This document shows positions 43,553 to 52,458 of a stretch of 64,000 bases of DNA, piece by piece. Source of the DNA: Vibrio thalassae (lineage in GTDB: Bacteria > Pseudomonadota > Gammaproteobacteria > Enterobacterales > Vibrionaceae). The stretch covers positions 1 through 64,000 of the forward strand of contig NZ_OANU01000064.1 in assembly GCF_900089835.1 (NCBI RefSeq). Reading direction: 5' to 3'. A program made the position numbers and the translations under genes. The notes beneath the pieces are model-generated. The model saw nothing but the letters and a program-made list of their open reading frames with translations. It had not been told where the DNA came from and did not search any database. Within the stretch, counting starts at the first letter, position 1. Each line of letters opens with the position of its first letter.

Positions 43553-43729
43553 ACAACCTATGGGGTAGAATAGTTATTCTATATTCGTCAACAGTTATTA
43601 TAATTAACAAATCGTGTTTGTTTTCATAACAAATATGACATTGGTTATAGAAAAATAAGGCTTGTGTTGATTTATCTAATCCGACCAGTTATGTTTTAAC
43701 TAACAAGCTGTTAACATGAGGTGGTCGGC

Positions 43730-44530
43730 ATGCATTTTGATGGATTATTAGAAAAAGCTAAGCAATGCGCTCAAACTGGTGAGCATATGGCTATTCCATC
43801 CTCATGGGGTCAAGGTAGAACGGTATTTGGCGGTTTATCTGCTTCCTTGTTGTATACCGTCATGCAGTCTTCGGTGAATGGTGAGCGCGTATTGCGTTCA
43901 CTGAACACTAACTTTGTTGGACCCTTGCTTGTCGATGTCCCGTTCACGTTTGAAGTAGAAGTGTTGCGTGAGGGTAAAAGTGTATCTCAGATGAGCGCTC
44001 GATTGATTCAAAATGGTCAGGTTGCTGTCTTTCAACAAGGCTGTTTTGGGGCAGATCGTGATTCGAATATCAGTGTTAATAATAATGATAACCACATCAT
44101 GCCGTTGCCGGATGAGTTACCTAGATTTCCAGATGTAGCTCAAGGCGCGCCCAATTACACTTCGCACATCGACCTTGCTTTGGCTCGAGGTCATCTGCCA
44201 TTTTCTGGAAGTAAAGATTCACATACGTGGGGGTGGATGCGATTCAAGCAAGCGCCTAAACAGATTTCCGATGCTCACCTTATCTGCTTGGTTGATGCAT
44301 GGCCGCCAGGCGTGCTGCAAATGATGTCAACACCTGCACCAGCGAGCAGCATGATGTGGAACTTAGAATTTATCCATCCTCATCAATCGGTCGAACCAGA
44401 AGATTGGTTTGCTTACCAATCTCATACTCGCCAAGCTGCTCAGGGGTATGCACATGCACAGGCCAACATATGGAACAATCGAGGTCAATTGGTGGCAGTC
44501 AGTCGCCAGAGCATCGCCATCTTCGATTGA
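43730..44530 (+). CDS. Acyl-CoA thioesterase-like protein (TesB-type double hotdog)
   Basis: A 266-residue protein with two hotdog halves: WGQGRTVFGGLSASLLYTVM with the VFGG motif in the first, and a second half with WNLEFIHPHQ and YAHAQANIWNNRGQLVAVSRQS, the usual ending of the TesB/acyl-CoA thioesterase superfamily. GAGGTGG precedes the ATG at 43730, which is favoured over GTG at 43721. It hydrolyses an acyl-CoA by family; the chain specificity is unknown. Stands alone. Confidence 0.8.
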   Translation: MHFDGLLEKAKQCAQTGEHMAIPSSWGQGRTVFGGLSASLLYTVMQSSVNGERVLRSLNTNFVGPLLVDVPFTFEVEVLREGKSVSQMSARLIQNGQVAVFQQGCFGADRDSNISVNNNDNHIMPLPDELPRFPDVAQGAPNYTSHIDLALARGHLPFSGSKDSHTWGWMRFKQAPKQISDAHLICLVDAWPPGVLQMMSTPAPASSMMWNLEFIHPHQSVEPEDWFAYQSHTRQAAQGYAHAQANIWNNRGQLVAVSRQSIAIFD

Positions 44531-44966
44531 GAGAGCAAATGGTAGTTAAGAAGAACACGCTCTATCTAGAGCTAACAAATCACCTTGAACACTTCAACAA
44601 TAGCACGTTGATCATTTGAAGCTTTCGTCACCACATCCGCACAGTTTTTCAATTTTTCCGTCGCATTATTTACCGCAATGCCAAGCCGTACACATTGCAA
44701 TACGGGTACATCGTTGTCGCTATCGCCGATCGCGACAGCACCCTTAAGGTCAATTGCAGCACTTGATGCTAATACGTGATGGTGCTGGGGAGATGACCGT
44801 TACTCACTTGGTGAGGTTATAAACCAATCGCTGCTACGGCATTGGATTAATGCGTTCATCGTCACGAATACGTGGGTAGTAGGGGCCGCCCTGTTTCTAT
44901 CGAGCAGCTAATCAAGAGACACACAATAATGTTGTTCAAGGCATGAAGTAAGCAGTAAGCCGGAGC
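44531..44966. other. Region with a HAD remnant and no intact gene
   Basis: The right half (44790-44966) has no intact gene; a plus-strand frame of about 40 codons (44777-44910) ending at a TAA has a hydrophobic tail but no recognisable family. The left half is the HAD-phosphatase remnant described separately. Confidence 0.5.
44572..44785 (-). pseudogene. C-terminal remnant of a Cof-type HAD phosphatase
   Basis: Read on the minus strand this encodes about 70 residues ending at a TAG: HHHVLASSAAIDLKGAV, then the HAD motif IGDSDNDVPVLQ, then LGIAVNNATEKLKNCADVV and NDQRAIVEVF. This is the last quarter of a Cof/YidA-type sugar-phosphate phosphatase. The N-terminal three quarters with the nucleophilic Asp is absent, and no start is present. 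A deletion is the simplest cause. Confidence 0.75.
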
Positions 44967-45428
44967 TTATTCACAGTCTTGTACCCAGCGAAACACCAGA
45001 TCTTCAAGTCCTTCTGCATTGTCACTATTACCAGCGTGTTCGCTAAAACCAAGTCGGCGATAGAAGTTGCACGCACTTTGGTTGATCTGGAATGTTCTCA
45101 AGGACAACTCTCCTAAACTGCGAGATTGCGCTTCTTCGACCAATAACCGACCGATGCCTTTTCTTTGAAACTCAGGAGCGACGTATAGTTGGTTAATTTC
45201 TTTCCGATCGATTGCCATAAACGCGATGGGACGTTGAGATTCTATGGTAAGGACCACCCAAATATCATGACTGTGAGGCAAAATATTCGTTAAGAAGTAT
45301 TGTTGCGCCTCCTCTGAATGAATAGGCTCTATTCCCAATGCTTGCGCAAATGCCCGGCGCCAAAGCTTCACCACATCTTTGGCATATTTGGGTTTAAAAC
45401 GCTCGAGAGTGAAGGGCGGTTCGTGCAT
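44967..45428 (-). CDS. GNAT-family N-acetyltransferase
   Basis: A 153-residue acetyltransferase with the acetyl-CoA binding motif VAPEFQRKGIGRLLVEEAQSR and the fold's last strands (LRTFQINQSACNFYRRLGF). The ATG at 45428 is used; a GTG codon lies immediately upstream. Acceptor substrate unknown. A parS2 site lies 19 bp upstream. Confidence 0.85.
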   Translation of the reverse strand: MHEPPFTLERFKPKYAKDVVKLWRRAFAQALGIEPIHSEEAQQYFLTNILPHSHDIWVVLTIESQRPIAFMAIDRKEINQLYVAPEFQRKGIGRLLVEEAQSRSLGELSLRTFQINQSACNFYRRLGFSEHAGNSDNAEGLEDLVFRWVQDCE

Positions 45429-45446
45429 CACATAACCTTAACTGTG

Positions 45447-45461
45447 CTTTACACTGTAAAA
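45447..45461. promoter_or_regulatory. parS2: parS2-type centromere site
   Basis: CTTTACACTGTAAAA, perfect core, in the promoter region of the acetyltransferase; the rightmost one seen, about 12.3 kb from parA2's end. Confidence 0.82.
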
Positions 45462-45465
45462 ACGA

Positions 45466-45531
45466 TGTCTAAAGTGTAGCGTAAAATTCTTTTTGACCTG
45501 TCTAAAGTGTAGCGTAAAATTCTTTTTGACC
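45466..45531 (+). repeat. Perfect 33-bp tandem duplication
   Basis: Units at 45466-45498 and 45499-45531 are identical, beginning TGTCTAAAGTGTAGCG and ending TTTTTGACC; the first five bases recur a third time. Non-coding, between the acetyltransferase and yegD-like genes. Looks like a recent slippage or unequal exchange. Confidence 0.9.
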
Positions 45532-45622
45532 TGTCTACTGGTATAGGGTTTAAGGTTGCGCCCCTTGAACTTCATTGTCAGGCTGCTATTCTTTGCCGCC
45601 CTTTTTTATGTTGAGGTAATCA

Positions 45623-46975
45623 ATGGCTATTGGTTTTGACTACGGAACGGCCAACTGTTCTGTCGCTCATCTTGTGAACAATGCAATCGAGCAGATCCCG
45701 CTCGTGGGTGATAACTGCTATATCTCCTCAACACTTTGTGCACCAACGGCAGAGACGGTTTCCGAATACTTGTTCCGCTGTTTGGATATCCGACCCTCCA
45801 ATGAGGTGGGAGAGGCAGTGCTTCGTCGTGCGGTAAAACTCAATCGAGAAGAAGGGATTGAGGTGGTTCCAACGGATGTATCGTTTGGCGAGGCGGCGTT
45901 GGATTTATACCTCGAAGATCCTAAAGACGTGTATTACATTAAGTCACCGAAGTCTTTCTTAGGTGCTATGGGGCTTCGAGATATGCAGCTGTCGTTTTTT
46001 GAAGACTTGGTGTGTGCCATGATGAGCAATGTAAAACGTCAGGCAGAAACGCATTTGGGGCAAAGTATCACTCAAACCGTGATTGGCAGGCCAGTCAATT
46101 TCCTGGGCCGTGGCGGTGATGCGTCAAACCGACAGGCGGAAGGCATTTTATCTCGAGCGGCAACGCGAGCTGGGTTTAAAGATGTCGAGTTTCAATTCGA
46201 ACCGGTTGCCGCAGGGCTTGAATATGAGTCATCACTAACCGAAGACAAAAATGTCTTGGTGGTAGATATCGGCGGAGGTACGACAGACTGTTCGTTCATT
46301 CAAATGGGCCCAAGTTGGGTAGGTAAAGCCGATAGAGAATCGTCGCTTATTGCTCATACGGGTCAGCTGGTGGGTGGCAACGATTTGGATATTTATATTG
46401 CATTTCGCCGCTTTATGCACGCATTCGGAATGGGGACAAAACGCCACTCAGGGCTTGATATTCCTGTGACGCAATTTTGGAACCCGATCGCGATTAATGA
46501 TGTCCAAGCTCAACGTAAGTTCTACGCTCATGACAATTTAAAAGAGTTACAGCTTCTTGCTAAAGAAGCCGTGGAACAGGACAAAGTATCGAGATTGGTT
46601 ACCTTGCACAAAGATACACTAGGCTATGCCGTGATTCGCGAAGCTGAGAAAGCAAAAATCGCTCTAGAATCATCAGCAGAATACCGAGCAATGATTGACC
46701 TGTTTTCTGAGCAAGTTGGCATTGATATTAGCCATGATCAAATGGCACAAGCGATAGATAACCCGACGAGAAAGATTCAGGCGCTAGTCAAAGAAGCCAT
46801 AGAGCAATCTGCCACCTTGCCTGACGTCATTTATATGACCGGTGGGTCGGCACGCTCTTCAGTGTTGCGTAATGCAGTACAAGAAGTGCTACCCAATATT
46901 CCAGTGGTGTCTGGTAACTACTTTGGCTCGGTAACGGCAGGGTTAGCGCGTTGGGCTAACGTTTGTTTTCGATAA
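45623..46975 (+). CDS. yegD: Hsp70-family chaperone-like ATPase (YegD type)
   Basis: The 450-residue protein is an actin/Hsp70-fold ATPase without a substrate-binding beta-domain. Phosphate-1 motif GFDYGTANCSVA, phosphate-2 VLVVDIGGGTTDCSF (about 213) and adenosine motif VIYMTGGSARSSVL (about 411) are all present. Length equals E. coli YegD (450). Cytoplasmic; the client is unknown. Confidence 0.92.
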   Translation: MAIGFDYGTANCSVAHLVNNAIEQIPLVGDNCYISSTLCAPTAETVSEYLFRCLDIRPSNEVGEAVLRRAVKLNREEGIEVVPTDVSFGEAALDLYLEDPKDVYYIKSPKSFLGAMGLRDMQLSFFEDLVCAMMSNVKRQAETHLGQSITQTVIGRPVNFLGRGGDASNRQAEGILSRAATRAGFKDVEFQFEPVAAGLEYESSLTEDKNVLVVDIGGGTTDCSFIQMGPSWVGKADRESSLIAHTGQLVGGNDLDIYIAFRRFMHAFGMGTKRHSGLDIPVTQFWNPIAINDVQAQRKFYAHDNLKELQLLAKEAVEQDKVSRLVTLHKDTLGYAVIREAEKAKIALESSAEYRAMIDLFSEQVGIDISHDQMAQAIDNPTRKIQALVKEAIEQSATLPDVIYMTGGSARSSVLRNAVQEVLPNIPVVSGNYFGSVTAGLARWANVCFR

Positions 46976-46986
46976 CGGCTAGAACG

Positions 46987-47016
46987 TCAAAGGCGCTCAA
47001 TATAGAGCGCCTTTGA
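46987..47016. terminator. Terminator-like hairpin after yegD
   Basis: A perfect 12-bp stem (TCAAAGGCGCTC and complement) with loop AATATA, 11 bp after the yegD stop, between convergent genes. No strong T-tract, so probably serves both directions weakly. Confidence 0.6.
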
Positions 47017-47038
47017 ACAATGTACCGATGTCGGTCAG

Positions 47039-48378
47039 TTAAACGCTGGCAACGGCCAGCTTTTGTCGGCGAAGAAACATCGACAACAAAAACAAACTAA
47101 TGATTGCCGACATGCCTTCTGCGAAAAGAATACTGGCCCAAATCCCATTTTTTGGGAAGAGGTTGGGTAGCAGTATGATACCAAGTGCTACAAACACAAA
47201 CCCTCTCGCAAGAGAGATGAGTGTCGCTTGATTAGGTTTAGCAATGGCCTGAAATAAGTTCGCAACCACAAGATTAAGCCCCATCAATGGTGTTGCATAA
47301 AAGAAAAACAGCAGCGCTGTCGCCGACAGTTCCACTAATTCGTTATTCTCTCCAAGGTAGAGAGGAGCGACGGTTTCCGAGAGTAACCCAATGACAGTAA
47401 GAAACAGTAAGCCACTACCAATAGAAGTAACAAGTCCAAGCTTTAGAGTCGATCTGACGCGTTCAGGCAGGTTCGCACCATGATTAAAGCTAATGATTGG
47501 TTGGCATGCCTGATTAATCCCGACGATGACAAACAGAGCAAACACACCAACGTTGGCTGTCAAACCATAGGCAATGATATAGCTCTCTCCAAATTGGCTC
47601 AGAAGCACGTAGTTGAACAAAAGAATCGTCAGTGCCGACGTAATTTCAATAAAGAATGTTGTAGTACCTATTTTTAGTATCTAGCTTACTTTATCGAACC
47701 CAAAACCTTGCCAAGTGAGCCTCAGTTGTCCTTTCGCTTGCCAAAAATGAGTAAGAAGAATCAGTGCAATGACAGCTTGAGAAATAGCAGTCGCGTAAGC
47801 GGCACCTTTCATTCCCCAACCAAATTCAAGTACAAAGAAATAGTCTAAAACGAGGTTGGTAACCGCCCCCGCAGACATGGCATACATCGCGAGTTTAGGA
47901 TTGGTATCGTTGCGAACAAAGCAGGACATAACCCAAGCAAGAGTATATAGGACGAAGAATTTTAGCATGACAGCTAAATAGTCATGAGCCAGCTGTGCCA
48001 TATAGCCATTTGCGCCCATCAACGCAATGATCTCATCTAACCAAAGTAGGGAGAGTGAGACGGTTATGGTCGTAATGACAGCGGTAGCCAGTATCGACTG
48101 ATTAAACAGGGTTTGTCCAACGCCGAGGTTACCTTTCCATATTCAATCGACATTAACGCGGCACCACCAATGCCAATCATCATTGCGATGGCGGTAAATA
48201 GTGAGAAAGCAGGGATGGTCAACGAGATGGCTCCCAGACCTTCCGCACCGACACCTTTACCAACGAACCAAGCATTACCCATAATAAAGGTGGACTTTAT
48301 GACCATCCCGGAGAGTGCTGGCAATAGATATTGAATGAACGACTTTTGAATAGGGTCAGACTTGAGGTTTATACTCAT
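47039..48378 (-). pseudogene. MATE-family multidrug efflux pump, broken
   Basis: Three consecutive minus-strand frames make one MATE transporter of about 445 residues. The first (ATG 48378) carries the family start (SFIQYLLPALSGMVIKSTFIMGNAWFVG) and breaks by a one-base loss near 48130 after SIEYGK; the next frame resumes with NLGVGQTLFNQS. The middle part ends at an in-frame TAG at 47681-47683 after FGFDKVS, and reading continues in the same frame with ILKIGTTTFFIEITSALTI. Two independent lesions indicate real decay. It lies downstream of a broken AraC gene that probably controlled it. Confidence 0.85.
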
Positions 48379-48475
48379 TGGTTACACGAAATGCCTAAAA
48401 ATGATGAATAAAGATAATGGTATTATCCTTACCTAATTTAGGATTAAAAAGGGAATATCTGCCCTTAATGTGGCA

Positions 48476-49332
48476 CTATTTGAACGTTCTTTTGCGAAAC
48501 TCTGCTGGGGACTCCCCCATGTTCGTGCGGTACAACCGGCCAAAATAGGCAGGGTCTTCAAAGCCTAATTGTAAGGCGATGGCTTTGACAGTTTTTGTTG
48601 AAAACACAAGTTCACGGTTTGCTTCTAATAAGATTCGATCATGAAGTAACTTTGTGACGGTTTTACCTAAGTGCATTTTGCTCAACTCATTGAGGCGTTT
48701 GCTGGTGATAGAAAGCTTATTGATATAAAACGCAACATGTCGTTCACTATGATAATGCGCTTCGATAAGCGCAATGACTTGCGAGATTCGTTTATCACGT
48801 ACAGTTATGGCCTCACTCTTACAGGCTGTAAATCTGATCAGGTAACGCAGAAAACTAGTAAGCAAAGACTCAACAAGATCCCAATCGGTGTTGTTGTATT
48901 GATATTCTTCGAGCATGAGATCGAATAGGGAGTTCAGTTGTGTGGCACCACGCCCATCGGTGTCTAGGTACGGGTGCTGATTTTGATGAACAGAAAAGAG
49001 TGCATCAAACATCAATTGATGGCGATATCTCTGCTCAAAAAAGTCTGTCGAGAAGATCAGCATTTTGACATTGTTGCCTAGCGAGTTTGCTCATGGACCT
49101 GACCAGGTGCTATGGTGAAAACACGCCCCGGTTTACTGCCATAATCGACAAAGTCGATACGTTGAGAGCCTGCATCATCTAGACACCAGATGATTTCAAA
49201 ATAGTTGTGTCGGTGAGGCTCCAAGAGGACGTTTTGTGAATCGGCTCGGCAGTCGACAATTTGGCATGAATGACCCTTGGGAAGCGTTACAAAGTTGATT
49301 TTCTCTTTCATGCTTGATGTAGGCAGCAACAT
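48476..49332 (-). pseudogene. AraC-family regulator, frameshifted
   Basis: The first frame (ATG 49332) encodes a cupin-like N-terminus (LLEPHRHNYFEIIWCLDD, TIAPGQVHE) and stops at 49078-49080; the second frame continues with GNNVKMLIFSTDFFEQRY and a C-terminal double helix-turn-helix (LSITSKRLNELSKMHLGKTV, VKAIALQLGFEDPAYFGRLYR). A one-base indel around 49070-49085 separates them. Located just upstream of the broken MATE gene on the same strand. Confidence 0.82.
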
Positions 49333-49532
49333 TGGAACATCTAGTATGACATTGATTACTCGACGATTCGAGATACGAATTGGCTCAAAAAGTAAGAATT
49401 AACTGACGTCAGACAGAGCCTGAAACATCGGCACACTAACCATAAAGTAGTAAATAAATTTGGATTGGCGATAAGTTGCTGTGATGTAAATCCAATAGTA
49501 TATAAATAGCTGATATAAATAGCAATTGTCTC

Positions 49533-49562
49533 TTGAATTTATCTCAGTGATGAATCTAGAAT
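49533..49562 (+). promoter_or_regulatory. Predicted sigma70 promoter of the candidate small RNA
   Basis: TTGAAT (49533-49538) and TAGAAT (49557-49562) with an 18-base spacer. Start of transcription would be near 49569. Confidence 0.4.
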
Positions 49563-49566
49563 GATT

Positions 49567-49672
49567 TGACCCTCTGATTTAAGGGTCACCTAGCCAACTG
49601 ACGTTGTTAGTGAACACCTCTTGTTCACATGTTATATAGCCAATCGCCTTGTTTTTGCGATTGGCTTTTTTC
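49567..49672 (+). ncRNA. Candidate small regulatory RNA
   Basis: About 105 nt with three successive hairpins: TGACCCT/AGGGTCA (49567-49588), GTGAACA/TGTTCAC (49610-49628) and a terminator stem AGCCAATCGC/GCGATTGGCT (49638-49666) followed by six Ts. The terminator is orphan: no plus-strand gene ends within 2.6 kb upstream. No homologue is recognised from memory. Confidence 0.42.
49638..49672 (+). terminator. Orphan rho-independent terminator
   Basis: Perfect 10-bp stem, nine-base loop and T-run on the plus strand; it ends the candidate small RNA. Confidence 0.85.
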
Positions 49673-49701
49673 TTTCCTCTCTCGCGGCAATGTTAGGCGA
49701 T

Positions 49702-49725
49702 AAAAAAGCTCGCCGAAGTGAGCTT
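49702..49725 (-). terminator. Terminator of the chemoreceptor pseudogene
   Basis: Minus-strand stem AAGCTC/GAGCTT capped by a C-TTCG-G tetraloop and followed by six Ts. Confidence 0.75.
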
Positions 49726-49760
49726 GATAAGTTGATACAATTGACCATATCGAATGCGTG

Positions 49761-51517
49761 TTATACCTTGAACTGCTCCACTGTGGTAAGCAGCTCTTGA
49801 TTTCGTCCTTTTAGATCATTGGCGTTTTGGGTCGCAAGTTCACCATTGTGGACCAATGTACGCACCATATCTTGAATGGTGACCATATTCTTGTTGATCT
49901 CTTCTGAAACAGTACTTTGTTCTCTGGCAGATGAGGCGATTTGGGCAACAAGCTCATTAATTTCATCGGTAAAAGTCATCATAGAATCGAGAGAATTTGT
50001 CACACCGCTGGTTTGCTCCTCATAGAGCTTACAGCGATGCTTAGTTGACTCCATGTTGGCAACAACGGCCTCATTACCTGAGTGCAGCTTAGAAAGCATA
50101 TCATTGATTTCTCTGTACTTTGACGAGTGCGAGAAGCCAGAGCTCTTACTTCATCTGCCACAACAGCAAATCCACGGCCTTGCTCTCCTGCTCGTGCGGC
50201 TTCTATCGCTGCGTTAAGTGCTAAGAGATTGGTTTGCTCTGCAATATCGCCAATGACTGCCAGTGTATCGCCAATTTTCTGAGTATCGGCACTCATTGCA
50301 ATGACTGCATGCGACGTATTTTCAACCTCAGTGACCAATGCTTGAAGACTTGATATGGCTTCTTCAACAATGAGCTTTGAGTTGGCGCTCGCTTTATTGG
50401 CCGTGTCGGTGTTATGAGATGCTTGTTGTGCATCGCTTGCTACCGTGTCGGAAGAGGCGCTCATTTCATGAATCGAGGTGACTATCTGATCCATTTCATT
50501 CTGGTGTGATTGGAATAACAGCTGATTTTCCTTTGCTTGTTGCTCGAGATGTAAGATAGAGCGACTGGTCTCATTACAGGACTGGATAACGTTTCCGATT
50601 AAGGTTTGCAATTGTGCGACAAAGGTATTGATATCTTGCGATATTTTTCCGAATTCATCATTAGAATCTACGGCAAGTCTTTGTGTCAGGTCACCTTTAC
50701 CGGTTGCTAGATTTCTGACCACGCTTTGTAGTAATGTAATCGGCTTCAATAACAACGCGATAATGATCATGCTTAATGGAACAATGATGACGGCAGCGAC
50801 CAACAGAGCTTGTGTTATTTGAGTACTGATGGTTGCAGCATTTGCTTCTGTTAGCGCGCTATCTAGGTACGCGGTAAGGGTCCAGGTCTCATCAAGCACT
50901 GGAATGGTTGATTTGAATTCGATATGTTGACCAGGCGCGGTATTAGAAAATAGGATATTGCCAGCACCATCTTTTAGCGTCAGATAGTCGCCGTGGCCAC
51001 TGGTTTCAGCGAGTGGCTGAGTAATAAAACCTAGATTGAGCTCAAAGATGGTTAATTCTTTTCTAAGCATATCTGGGACGACAATATTCAACAAAAGCTT
51101 GTCACCTTCTGAAGTGACGTCATGAGCGACCACCTGTCCATCTGTTTTAGCTAAGGTGTCTTCGAAAGTCGCGATTATTGTTTTGTCTTCTACAATGCCA
51201 GATTTATCGAATACTAAACCAGATGACATTTTAGTGATGTTGTCGAATTCGGTGTTATCGACCATATCTTTCACATCGATAAAACTGACTTTGAGAGATT
51301 GGGCTTGCTGGAAACTTTAGTTGAGTTTATCAGTGACACTTTGGTTGAGAAGAGTAAGTTTATCTTGTATTGCAGAAGAACCGCTACGTTCAATATAGGT
51401 TTCTACGAAGCTATTCGCAGCAAAATAGCTAGTGCCAATGGTGGTGAAAATAATTGCTATGACGATTGAATAGAGTTTAAGTTTAAACGAGAGGTTCTTC
51501 ATTGCTAGTAGGTCCAT
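49761..51517 (-). pseudogene. Methyl-accepting chemotaxis protein, broken twice
   Basis: The pieces form one chemoreceptor of about 585 residues. The N-terminus (ATG 51517, or 51502) has TM1 and the start of a dCache-like sensor; an in-frame TAA at 51317-51319 interrupts it, and the same frame continues with [17 protein letters not shown]2, a HAMP and the signalling domain follow ([31 protein letters not shown]). A one-base loss around 50115-50125 after RTRQSTE shifts the frame; the last part resumes with [12 protein letters not shown] and ends normally. Not functional unless the lesions are sequencing errors. Confidence 0.87.
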
Positions 51518-51643
51518 TTGCCAAAGTTATTGATTCATATAGTAATATTTTCATCATCAAGGTGACGTGACAAAGGTAATAGTTATGAATCTTATTAACA
51601 CCTCCTCTTAACTATTGTTGGTCATTTATATTGTCAACGATAC

Positions 51644-51672
51644 AAAAAAGCCAGCGTATATATCGCTGGCTT
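51644..51672 (-). terminator. Terminator of the DUF445 gene
   Basis: Stem AAGCCAGCG / CGCTGGCTT with a seven-base AT loop and T-run on the minus strand, about 30 bp after the stop. Confidence 0.8.
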
Positions 51673-51702
51673 AATAAAAACGATTTCTAAACACTGAAAG
51701 TG

Positions 51703-52407
51703 TTAGACAAATAGTGAAGAAATAATACCGATTGCACCACCGAATACGCCTCCCCAAACAACGAGCCAGCCTAAGTGCTCTTTAATCATCTTGTGAATAA
51801 TTTCTTTGACTAACTTTGGTGTTAATTCACTGAGTCGTTGATCGATGATTGCTTCGACATTACCTTTAACTTCGTTAAGCATCTTCGGTGACTCTAACTG
51901 CTCTACCAACGCTTGTTTTACTGAATCACTTTGGCTAATTTCAATCACCGACCGTTGCATCTTCTCAACAAAAGGTTGCTTCATCGGCTCTAGCGCCTCA
52001 GCACCTCCGAGCATTGCCAGCATGCCGCCAAATTGAGAGTTTGCGATGACTTCAACGAGCGAATCAAAAGCAGGGTTAAAGTCCACTTTTTCTAATATTG
52101 GCTCTAAGTCAAGTGGGATGCCTGAGCTCATTTCCTTACTGAGGAAGCGGTCGATGTTCTCGTTGGTGAAGAACTGCTCCATCATTAAGTTTTTTATGGC
52201 CAGTTTGAACTCTTCGAAACGCGCAGGGATAACACCAGATCCGTACAGTCCAGGAACTTTTTCAAACAACATATGAATGGCAAGCCAGTTAGTGACTGCA
52301 CCGGAAAAAGCAAACAGGCCAGCATAAAGCACTAAAGTATTGTCGAATTGATAACCCACAGCAAGCAGCGCCAAGGCGATAAAATTGGTAACGAAACTCT
52401 TATTCAT
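51703..52407 (-). CDS. DUF445-family membrane protein
   Basis: A 234-residue protein with an N-terminal membrane segment pair (NFIALALLAVGYQF, LVLYAGLFAFSGAVTNWLAIHMLF), the family's conserved GAVTNWLAIHMLFEK motif, a helical middle and a C-terminal membrane segment (LGWLVVWGGVFGGAIGIISS). DUF445 proteins are inner-membrane proteins of unknown function. Single gene with its own terminator. Confidence 0.88.
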   Translation of the reverse strand: MNKSFVTNFIALALLAVGYQFDNTLVLYAGLFAFSGAVTNWLAIHMLFEKVPGLYGSGVIPARFEEFKLAIKNLMMEQFFTNENIDRFLSKEMSSGIPLDLEPILEKVDFNPAFDSLVEVIANSQFGGMLAMLGGAEALEPMKQPFVEKMQRSVIEISQSDSVKQALVEQLESPKMLNEVKGNVEAIIDQRLSELTPKLVKEIIHKMIKEHLGWLVVWGGVFGGAIGIISSLFV

Positions 52408-52458
52408 AATGTCTTGTTTGATTAATAATGATGCGCTGATTCTATTGAAAAAAAGCCG

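Larger units (their letters stand above)
49333..49760. other. Intergenic region holding a candidate small RNA
   Basis: No protein gene is seen. It contains a plus-strand promoter-hairpin-terminator arrangement (49533-49672) and the terminator of the chemoreceptor pseudogene (49703-49725, minus). Confidence 0.6.

Noticed and set aside
43730..44530. Naming the thioesterase TesB
   Set aside because: The double-hotdog pattern fits, but similarity to true TesB is too loose for the symbol.
47039..48378. Three separate small membrane proteins instead of one MATE pseudogene
   Set aside because: The three frames are collinear with one MATE transporter and the intervening bases translate to the missing family segments once one indel and one stop are bridged.
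49761..51517. Programmed frameshift or readthrough in the chemoreceptor
   Set aside because: The breaks are a plain TAA and a one-base loss outside any slippery heptamer; two lesions in one gene point to decay.
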